Shown here: positions 58,534-64,000 of the stretch, piece after piece
Numbering within the stretch: the stretch's first letter is position 1
Layout: every line of letters begins with the position of its first letter
Assembly: GCF_900114015.1 (NCBI RefSeq)
Contig: NZ_FORN01000021.1
Location: 23,268-87,267, forward strand
Origin: Caulobacter sp. UNC279MFTsu5.1
GTDB taxonomy: Bacteria; Pseudomonadota; Alphaproteobacteria; Caulobacterales; Caulobacteraceae
DNA length: 64,000 nucleotides
Direction of reading: 5' to 3'
Program-made: the position numbers and the translations under genes
The notes under the pieces: model-generated
Database searches by the model: none
Seen by the model: the letters and a program-made list of their open reading frames with translations, nothing else
Told to the model about the DNA's origin: nothing

Positions 58534-59799
58534 CTAAACCCAGTCCGGCGGCACGTCCCGGGCCAGCATCTCCTCATACGACGGCCGCGCGCGGATCACC
58601 GCGAACCGGTCGCCGTCCACCAGCACCTCGGGCACCAGCGGCCGGGTATTGTACTCGCTGGCCATGGCCGCGCCGTAGGCCCCGGCCGACATGAAGGCCA
58701 CCAGGTCCCCCGGCCCGAACGGCGGCAGGGCGCGGTCGCGGGTGAAGGTGTCGCCGGTCTCGCAGATCGGGCCGACGACGTCGTAGCTGGTTTCCCCGGC
58801 GCGCTTGATCACCGGCCGGATGTCGTGGAAGGCGTCGTACATGGCCGGGCGGATCAGGTCGTTCATCGCCGCGTCGATGACCAGGAAGCGCTTGCCCTCC
58901 GGCCGCTCGTGGACGTGGATCACCTCGCTGACCAGCACCCCGGCGTTGGCGGCGATCACCCGGCCCGGCTCGAAGGCCAGCTTCACCGGCAGGTCCTGGA
59001 TCGCCTCGGCGACCATGACCGCGAACTCGGCCGGCGAGGGCGGTTCGGGCATGTCGAAATAGGGCACGCCCAGGCCGCCGCCGAGATCGAGGCGCTCGAC
59101 GTGCAGGCCCTCGCCCAGCAGCTGTTCGACCAGGCCGCGCATCTTGCCGAAGGCCTGGCGCATCGGCGTCAGGTCGGTGATCTGGCTGCCGATGTGGCAG
59201 GCCACGCCGATCGGCTCGAGGTGGGCGTGGTTGCTGGCGTTGGCGTAGAGCCGCGCGGCCTCGGCGAACGACACGCCGAACTTGTTCTCGGACTTGCCGG
59301 TGGCGATCTTGGCGTGGCCGCCGGCCGCGACGTCGGGATTGACCCGGAACGCCACCTTGGCCTTGACGCCCAGCTCGGCGGCGACGGCGGCGATCAGGTT
59401 CAGCTCGGGCTCGGACTCGACATTGATCTCGGCGACGCCGGCCTTCAGCGCGAAGGCGATCTCGCCGCGCTTCTTGCCCACGCCCGAGAACACGATCCGC
59501 TCGCCAGGGATGCCGGCGGCCAGGGCGCGGCGCACCTCGCCCTCCGACACCGTGTCGGCCCCGGCCCCCAGCTTGCCCAGCACCTTCAGCACCGCGACGT
59601 TGGAATTGGCCTTCACCGCATAGGCGATCAGCGGGTCGACGATCCCGGCCCCGACCAGGGCGTCGCGGAACACGGTGAAGTGCCGCTCCAGGGTGGCGCG
59701 GGAATAGACATAGACCGGCGTGCCGACGTCGCCGGCGATCCTGGCCAGCGGGACGCCTTCGCAGGCCAGGCCCTCGGGGCCGTACTCGAAATGGTTCAC
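58534..59799 (-). CDS. lysA: diaminopimelate decarboxylase
   Basis: A 421-residue fold-type III PLP enzyme making L-lysine from meso-diaminopimelate, the last step of lysine synthesis. The PLP Lys is in IAYAVKANSNVAVLK. The phosphate loop is LDLGGGLGVPYFD with HIGSQITDL before it, and VGPICETGDTF contributes the active-site Cys/Glu across the dimer. The C-terminal GAYGAAMASEYNTRP is typical. It is the last gene of argH-lipoprotein-lysA, 4 bp after the lipoprotein stop. Confidence 0.95.
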   Translation of the reverse strand: MNHFEYGPEGLACEGVPLARIAGDVGTPVYVYSRATLERHFTVFRDALVGAGIVDPLIAYAVKANSNVAVLKVLGKLGAGADTVSEGEVRRALAAGIPGERIVFSGVGKKRGEIAFALKAGVAEINVESEPELNLIAAVAAELGVKAKVAFRVNPDVAAGGHAKIATGKSENKFGVSFAEAARLYANASNHAHLEPIGVACHIGSQITDLTPMRQAFGKMRGLVEQLLGEGLHVERLDLGGGLGVPYFDMPEPPSPAEFAVMVAEAIQDLPVKLAFEPGRVIAANAGVLVSEVIHVHERPEGKRFLVIDAAMNDLIRPAMYDAFHDIRPVIKRAGETSYDVVGPICETGDTFTRDRALPPFGPGDLVAFMSAGAYGAAMASEYNTRPLVPEVLVDGDRFAVIRARPSYEEMLARDVPPDWV

Positions 59800-59803
59800 G
59801 TCG

Positions 59804-60106
59804 TCAGTTGCCCTGGGCGCTGGGGAAGCCGGCGCCGGAGGGGCCGCCGAACGGGTCGTGCGCGCCGCTCAGCGGCGCGGCGCGGGTCGTGCGGTTGCTC
59901 GACGCGGGGTCAATGTTCTCCTGCGTGCCGTTGGCGCGCGCGGGCTGGTTGGCGGTGGCCGAGCCGCGGCGCCGTTCGGCCTCGTAGGCGGCCTTCTTCT
60001 GGGCGTTCCACAGCGGGGCGGGGCGCTCCAGCTCGGCCTGCTTGCCGCAGGCGGCGGCGGTCAGGGCCAGGGCGGCGATCGTGAGCAGGGTGAGGGGACG
60101 GATCAT
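59804..60106 (-). CDS. small lipoprotein (LptM-like)
   Basis: A 100-residue lipoprotein: signal [19 protein letters not shown] with C20 as the lipidation site, immediately followed by [14 protein letters not shown], then a disordered, Asn/Arg/Pro-rich tail. The short post-Cys segment [10 protein letters not shown] fits the LptM/YifL family, whose enterobacterial member aids LptD maturation. The location between argH and lysA is conserved in alphaproteobacteria. The start overlaps the argH stop (ATGA). The tail is longer than in E. coli LptM. Confidence 0.75.
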   Translation of the reverse strand: MIRPLTLLTIAALALTAAACGKQAELERPAPLWNAQKKAAYEAERRRGSATANQPARANGTQENIDPASSNRTTRAAPLSGAHDPFGGPSGAGFPSAQGN

Positions 60107-61521
60107 CCGAGCAGTTCCTTCCAACGCGCGATCTGGGCGCGGACCTGGGCGGGAGCGGTCCCGCCGTAACTCGTGCGGCTGGCCGCCGAGGCGGCGGGCG
60201 TGAGCACGGTGTAGATTTCAGAAGTGATGCGCGGCTCGATCGCTTGCAAGTCGGCCAGCGCCAGTTCCGCCAGATCCACGCCCTTGCCCTCCGCCGCCTT
60301 CACGGCCGAGCCTGTCACGTGGTGGGCGTCGCGGAAAGGCATGTTCAGCTCGCGGACCAGCCAGTCGGCGAGATCCGTAGCCGTCGAGAACCCCGCGCCG
60401 GCGGCGGCGGCCATCTTCTCGGTGTTGGGCGTCAAGTCCGACACCATGCCGGCCATGGCCAGAAGGCTCAGCTCCAGGGCGTCGAAGGCTTCGAAGGTCG
60501 GGACCTTGTCCTCCTGCATGTCCTTGGAATAGGCCAGGGGCAGGCCCTTCATGACCACGGTCAGGGTGGTCAGCGAGCCCAGGATCCGGCCGACCTTGGC
60601 GCGGATCAGCTCGGCCGCGTCCGGGTTCTTCTTCTGCGGCATGATCGAGCTGCCGGTGGTGAAGGCGTCGGTCAGCTTGACGAAGCCGAACATCGGCGTC
60701 GTCCACAGCACGATCTCCTCGGCCAGGCGCGACAGGTGGGTGGCGGTGATCGAGGCGGCCGACAGGGCTTCCAGCGCGAAGTCGCGGGCCGAGACGCTGT
60801 CCAGCGAATTGGCGGTCGGGCGGTCGAAGCCCAGCGACGCGGCGGTCTGGCGGCGGTCGATCGGGAAGGGCGAGCCGGCCAGGGCGGCGGCGCCCAGCGG
60901 GCACTCGTTCATCCGGGCGCGGGCGTCGCGGAACCGCGAGGCGTCGCGGCCGAACATCTCGACATAGGCCATCAGGTGGTGGCCGAAGGTCACCGGCTGG
61001 GCCGGCTGCAGGTGGGTGAAGCCCGGCATCAGGGCGTCGGCGTGGGTTTCGGCCTGGGCGACCAGGGCGCGCTGCAGGCCGTCCAGCTGGGCGGCCGAGC
61101 GGTCGCAGGCCTCGCGCACCCACAGGCGGAAGTCGACGGCCACCTGGTCGTTGCGCGAGCGGGCGGTGTGCAGGCGGCCGGCCGTCGGGCCGATCAGCTC
61201 GCGCAGCCGCGCCTCGATGTTCATGTGGATGTCTTCGTATTCGTCGCGGAACGGGAAGGTCCCGGCCGTGATCTCGCCCTCGACGGCGTCCAGGCCCTTG
61301 AGGATTTCCTCGCCGTCGGCGCTTGCAATCACGCCTTGGCTGATCAACATCCGCGCATGGGCGCGGGAGCCCGCCAGGTCCTGCGCCCACAGGCGCTTGT
61401 CGAAGCCGATGCTGACATTGATCGCCTGCATCAGCTCCGCCGGCTTGGCCGAGAACCTGCCGCCCCACATGGCTTGGCCCTGGCCGTTCGCGGCGGGCTT
61501 ATCGGAGGCGTCGTCGGTCAT
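60103..61521 (-). CDS. argH: argininosuccinate lyase
   Basis: A 472-residue fumarase/aspartase-superfamily enzyme cleaving argininosuccinate to arginine and fumarate, the last step of arginine synthesis. The superfamily signature is [16 protein letters not shown], containing the catalytic Ser and Lys. [20 protein letters not shown] opens the protein, [14 protein letters not shown] carries substrate residues, and [15 protein letters not shown] has the catalytic His. Its ATG abuts the divergent tlpA ATG (CATATG), leaving no intergenic DNA. Confidence 0.96.
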   Translation of the reverse strand: MTDDASDKPAANGQGQAMWGGRFSAKPAELMQAINVSIGFDKRLWAQDLAGSRAHARMLISQGVIASADGEEILKGLDAVEGEITAGTFPFRDEYEDIHMNIEARLRELIGPTAGRLHTARSRNDQVAVDFRLWVREACDRSAAQLDGLQRALVAQAETHADALMPGFTHLQPAQPVTFGHHLMAYVEMFGRDASRFRDARARMNECPLGAAALAGSPFPIDRRQTAASLGFDRPTANSLDSVSARDFALEALSAASITATHLSRLAEEIVLWTTPMFGFVKLTDAFTTGSSIMPQKKNPDAAELIRAKVGRILGSLTTLTVVMKGLPLAYSKDMQEDKVPTFEAFDALELSLLAMAGMVSDLTPNTEKMAAAAGAGFSTATDLADWLVRELNMPFRDAHHVTGSAVKAAEGKGVDLAELALADLQAIEPRITSEIYTVLTPAASAASRTSYGGTAPAQVRAQIARWKELLG

Positions 61522-62151
61522 ATGAGCGAAATCCAGTCGGGCAAGGATCAGGCCGCGCGCAAGCTCGGCCCGCTGAAATGGGCGATCGGCGCCGTTCTGC
61601 TGATCGGCGTCGCGGCGGTTCTATACGTCATCGCTCAGGCTTCGTTCAAACCCGCAGGCGGCCTCGACCTCAAGGAATTCAAGAAAGCGTCCTTAGAGAA
61701 GCTGGACGTGCCGGCCCAGCCGCGCGCCGCGCCGGCCACGGTGTTCGCCGACGCGGCCGGAAAGCCGCGCACCCTGGCCGATTTCAAGGGCCAGGTGGTG
61801 GTGATGAACCTGTGGGCCACCTGGTGCGCGCCCTGCAAGAAGGAGATGCCCACCCTGGCCAGGCTGCAGGCCGCCTATGCGACCCAGCCGCTGAAGGTGC
61901 TGCCGATCAGCGTCGACCGCGACAGCGACCTGAACCTGATCCAGGCGGAAATGGCCGCCAACCCGCCGCTGCAGGTCTATCGCGACAAGAACTACAAGAT
62001 GTCGTTCGAGCTGGAGCCGCGCGCCGCCGGCTATCCGACCACGGTCCTCTACGACAAGCAGGGGCGCGAGCGGGCGCGGATGTCGGGCGAGGCCGACTGG
62101 TCCAGTCCGGAGGCCCGCGCCCTGGTCGAGGCGCTTCTCCGCGAGCCTTGA
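61522..62151 (+). CDS. tlpA: TlpA-type thiol:disulfide oxidoreductase
   Basis: A 209-residue membrane-anchored thioredoxin-like protein acting in the periplasm. One helix ([20 protein letters not shown], residues 20-40) is followed by a thioredoxin domain with [17 protein letters not shown] (redox pair C-A-P-C) and the cis-Pro loop [11 protein letters not shown]. TlpA-family proteins reduce cytochrome oxidase or c-type cytochrome maturation factors. Transcription is divergent from argH; the promoter must lie inside argH. The very long upstream frame is a shadow of argH. Confidence 0.9.
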   Translation: MSEIQSGKDQAARKLGPLKWAIGAVLLIGVAAVLYVIAQASFKPAGGLDLKEFKKASLEKLDVPAQPRAAPATVFADAAGKPRTLADFKGQVVVMNLWATWCAPCKKEMPTLARLQAAYATQPLKVLPISVDRDSDLNLIQAEMAANPPLQVYRDKNYKMSFELEPRAAGYPTTVLYDKQGRERARMSGEADWSSPEARALVEALLREP

Positions 62152-62239
62152 GCCAAAGCAGAGCGAGAAAGAGCGGCGCGCGCGCTTAAGGATATCGCCG
62201 TTTTTTGAATTGACCCCTCAACGAGGGCGTGTCCACTCT

Positions 62240-62313
62240 GGCCCGCAATCCTGGATTTGGGCCTGCGAATGCTACCCGGACAACTGAGATTGTTACCCGC
62301 CCGCTTGTCCGGG
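62240..62313 (+). promoter_or_regulatory. structured 5' leader of the cold-shock gene
   Basis: The 193-bp gap before the cold-shock gene carries two inverted repeats: GGCCC (62240-62244) with GGGCC (62259-62263), and the perfect CCCGGACAA (62275-62283) / TTGTCCGGG (62305-62313) with a 21-nt loop. The second ends 31 bp before the ATG. Long structured leaders are usual for cspA-type genes, where they sense temperature. Confidence 0.45.
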
Positions 62314-62344
62314 CATCGGATCGGCCTTCTCTAGGAGACACTCC

Positions 62345-62548
62345 ATGGCGACCGGCGTAGTGAAATGGTTCAACGGCACCAAGGGCTTCGGCTTCATCCA
62401 GCCCGATGACGGCGGCAAGGACGTGTTCGTCCACATCAGCGCCGTCGAGCGCGCGGGCCTGCGCAGCCTGGACGAGGGGCAGAAGGTCAGCTTCGACACC
62501 GCCGAGGAGCGCGGCAAGATCGCGGCGGCCAATCTGAAGCCGCTCTAG
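62345..62548 (+). CDS. cspA: cold-shock protein (CspA family)
   Basis: A 67-residue OB-fold RNA chaperone. RNP1 (KGFGFIQP) and RNP2 (DVFVHISAV) are intact, in the context [26 protein letters not shown] provides the ribosome-binding site. The protein binds single-stranded nucleic acid and melts RNA structure at low temperature or in stationary phase. It follows a long structured leader and is followed by a strong hairpin. Confidence 0.95.
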   Translation: MATGVVKWFNGTKGFGFIQPDDGGKDVFVHISAVERAGLRSLDEGQKVSFDTAEERGKIAAANLKPL

Positions 62549-62580
62549 GCCGCCGTTCCTCGTTCGATACGCGAAATTGA

Positions 62581-62610
62581 CGGGCGCCGGTTCCAACGAA
62601 CCGGCGCCCG
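62581..62610 (+). terminator. perfect 13-bp hairpin after cspA
   Basis: CGGGCGCCGGTTC (62581-62593), loop CAAC, GAACCGGCGCCCG (62598-62610) is a 13-bp perfect stem 32 bp after the cold-shock stop and 18 bp before the next ATG. There is no T-tract, so it may stabilise the cspA mRNA 3' end or attenuate the GNAT gene rather than terminate classically. Confidence 0.55.
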
Positions 62611-62628
62611 CCTGCTATGGAAGACCCG

Positions 62629-63378
62629 ATGACCGTCGATCCCCGTCTTCTCGAAATCGTCGCCGATCGGGCCTGGCCGGCGCGCCAGAGCGGAGCCCTG
62701 GGCGGCTGGCGGCTGAACGCCTCGGACGGCTGGTCGCTGCGAATCAACGCCTGCTGGCCGCTGGGCGAGCCCGACCGGCCGATCGACGAGGCCATCGCCG
62801 CGGCCGAGGCCTTCTACGCCGCGCGCGGCCTGCCCGCCCGCTTCAAGCTGTCGGACGGGGCGGTGGTCCCGGCCAATCTGTCCGAGCACCTGCGGGCCCG
62901 CGGCTACAGGCCCACCCACGGCACGGTGGTGATGGTGGGCGAGGCCTCGGGGATGATCGCGGCGATGGCGGACATCGCCGTGACCCTGTCCGACGCGCCG
63001 GACCCGGCCTTCGAGGCGGTGCTGACCGCCAGCGCCGCCGGCAACGCCGCCGACGCCCGCGAGCGCCTGGACGCCCTGGGCCGCATCCCCGCGCCGGCCC
63101 GCTTCGCCCGGCTGGAGATCGACGGCGAGGTCGCGGCCCTGGGCGCCAGCGCCGTGGACGGCGAATGGGCGGGGATCTTCGGCATGCGCACCCTGCCGAG
63201 CCACCGCCGCAAGGGCCTGGCCCGCCGGATCCTGGCGGCCCTGCTGCACGAGGCCCGGACCCTGGGCGCCCGCCGCGCCTACCTGCAGGTCGAGACCGAC
63301 AACGCCCCGGCCATCGCCCTCTACAGCGGCCTGGGGTTCGTGCCGGCCTATGGCTACCGGTACTGGGTGGTGGAGTAG
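62629..63378 (+). CDS. GNAT family N-acetyltransferase (two-domain)
   Basis: A 249-residue acetyltransferase. The first half (GALGGWRLNASDGWSLRINA; AEAFYAARGLPARFKLSDG) resembles the degenerate N-terminal GNAT copy found in fused proteins. The second half holds the acetyl-CoA site MRTLPSHRRKGLARRILAAL (R/Q-x-x-G-x-A/G) and VETDNAPAIALYSGLGFVPA near the C-terminus. The start at 62629 has GGAAG at good spacing; the ATG at 62617 is four codons longer. The acceptor is unknown. Confidence 0.85.
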   Translation: MTVDPRLLEIVADRAWPARQSGALGGWRLNASDGWSLRINACWPLGEPDRPIDEAIAAAEAFYAARGLPARFKLSDGAVVPANLSEHLRARGYRPTHGTVVMVGEASGMIAAMADIAVTLSDAPDPAFEAVLTASAAGNAADARERLDALGRIPAPARFARLEIDGEVAALGASAVDGEWAGIFGMRTLPSHRRKGLARRILAALLHEARTLGARRAYLQVETDNAPAIALYSGLGFVPAYGYRYWVVE

Positions 63379-63382
63379 GGAA

Positions 63383-63448
63383 GGGGACGCGCACTCACGG
63401 CGGTGCGCCGGCCGGTTTGCAGGGCGTTCAGTGTGAGTGCGTGTCCCC
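63383..63448. repeat. REP-like GGGGAC hairpin
   Basis: GGGGACGCGCACTCAC (63383-63398) pairs with GTGAGTGCGTGTCCCC (63433-63448) with one mismatch around a 34-nt loop. The GGGGAC...GTCCCC ends are like those of REP elements mobilised by RAYT-type transposases in other bacteria. No such transposase is in the window. Confidence 0.6.
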
Positions 63449-63948
63449 GGCTGAACGGCCGCCAAGTCGCTGATATCCCTGACCTAAAACTTTATGCCCC
63501 GCACCCTCTCGGACCGGCCGTATCCTGGTCTCACCTCGACGCAGGGAAAGGGCGCATGGCCAGCGACCAGTTGCGGCGGCGGGGGGCGATCGAGCGGGAA
63601 GCTCCATCGGCGGTCCTTTTGGACCAAACCTCGCGTCTCCAGGGCCGGCCGGGCATGGAACACTAAAACGGCGTGACGTGAGGGCTGGCGGATCAGCAGG
63701 CGGGCGGTGACAGGCCCGCGGTCCGGGACCAGGGTTCGTTGACCTGGCCCGCCCGTCGGAGGCTTCAAGGCGGCGAGGCTCGAACAGGGCTCAGCGTCGC
63801 GGGCTTCCGGATAACGACCGCGCGGAGCGATCGGGCTTCGTCGAAACGGTATTCTTTTTCCAAACTCCGGACGGCGTCCGGCGCTCCGCGACCCTTTCCA
63901 TACGCTCAGCGGGTTTCCGCGTGAGGATGAGAAGCCGTGCCGGTGAAC
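63449..63948. other. gene-poor stretch
   Basis: About 500 bp without a convincing gene. A 36-codon frame (63556-63666, MASDQLRRRGAIEREAPSAV...) has AAAGGG upstream but weak codon bias. The stretch is less GC-biased at third positions in every frame and contains runs such as GGTATTCTTTTTCC. It may be decayed sequence between two repeats. Confidence 0.4.
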
Positions 63949-64000
63949 ACTTGCCCCCACCTGACCGCTTCGCGGTCTGTCCGCCCCCAGAGGGGGCGGA
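63949..64000. repeat. palindromic intergenic repeat, cut by the window end
   Basis: ACTTGCCCCCACCTGACCGC...CCGCCCCCAGAGGGGGCGGA matches 58407-58458 in 50 of 52 positions. The right half lies beyond the window. Confidence 0.75.

Noticed and set aside
60244..61521. Long plus-strand frame continuing into tlpA
   Set aside because: It is antisense to argH, with Gly/Gln/Arg/His-rich low-complexity translation; tlpA starts at 61522 with a membrane anchor.
63556..63666. 36-codon frame with AAAGGG upstream
   Set aside because: Codon bias is weak and the surrounding stretch looks decayed; noted in the gap entry but not called as a gene.

Overview
The window is a compact chromosomal stretch of a very GC-rich alphaproteobacterium. 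Codons end overwhelmingly in G or C, and many genes start with GTG or TTG and overlap the previous stop by 4 bp (ATGA, GTGA, TTGA). The gene set fits a Caulobacter or close Caulobacteraceae relative: a siroheme/sulfite-reductase operon with DUF2849 and DUF934, an ftsE-ftsX-ydcF-plsC operon, a chorismate mutase-hisC-tyrA operon, opgH, TonB receptors and an orphan Hpt protein. The genus is inferred from gene content and style; no rRNA is present. I see no prophage, insertion sequence, CRISPR array or integron.

Layout. 1-7.9 kb: DUF3253, glutathione transferase, an Fe-S type uracil-DNA glycosylase-like protein, a lipoprotein hydrolase, leucine dehydrogenase, a secreted metallo-beta-lactamase-fold enzyme, a DHA2-type exporter, a UVR-motif protein and a TetR regulator. 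8-11.6 kb: an iron-uptake unit (FhuE-like TonB receptor behind a Fur-box-like palindrome, then a PepSY membrane reductase). 11.6-19 kb: UdgX, transglutaminase, AraC regulator, DUF2306, CoxE-like VWA protein, GNAT, histone-deacetylase-like hydrolase, histidine phosphatase. 19.1-22.5 kb: xseB-csaA-ispA-dxs, the last two supplying isoprenoid precursors. 23.4 kb: tRNA-Lys(CTT). 24.9-30.7 kb: chorismate mutase, a GcvA-type LysR regulator and, divergent from it, cobA-DUF2849-cysI-DUF934-cysH, a complete sulfite/APS reduction set plus the siroheme methyltransferase. 31-41.4 kb: mixed small regulators and enzymes (receiver domain, 3D-domain protein, S1/P1 nuclease, Nudix, GIY-YIG/DUF2239 pair, ThuA, VOC, SDR, MATE). 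41.5-48 kb: opgH, RtcB, a K+ channel, EF-hand and ExbD-like proteins. 47-50 kb: chorismate mutase-hisC-tyrA. 50-58.4 kb: DUF2125, ChaC-like cyclotransferase, a Nif11-like/sulfotransferase fusion divergent from an Asp/Asn hydroxylase, then ftsE-ftsX-ydcF-plsC, a zinc-ribbon membrane protein and a phosphoribosyltransferase. 58.5-64 kb: argH-LptM-like lipoprotein-lysA, TlpA, cold-shock protein, GNAT, and a gene-poor end.

The most distinctive structural feature is a set of intergenic palindromic repeats (arms of C-rich/G-rich blocks such as CTCCCCC...GGGGGAG). They sit at operon ends and in two places run into coding sequence: they encode the C-terminus of CobA (and the ribosome-binding site of the next gene) and the C-terminus of the DUF2239 protein. 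A different, rhizobial-looking repeat at 30723-30827 supplies the stop codon of cysH on one strand and of a truncated MarR-like remnant on the other. The best candidate for an uncharacterised system is the divergent Nif11-sulfotransferase / Asp-Asn hydroxylase pair at 51.9-53.6 kb, followed by the GIY-YIG/DUF2239 pair with its TACCCGGGTA-type operator.
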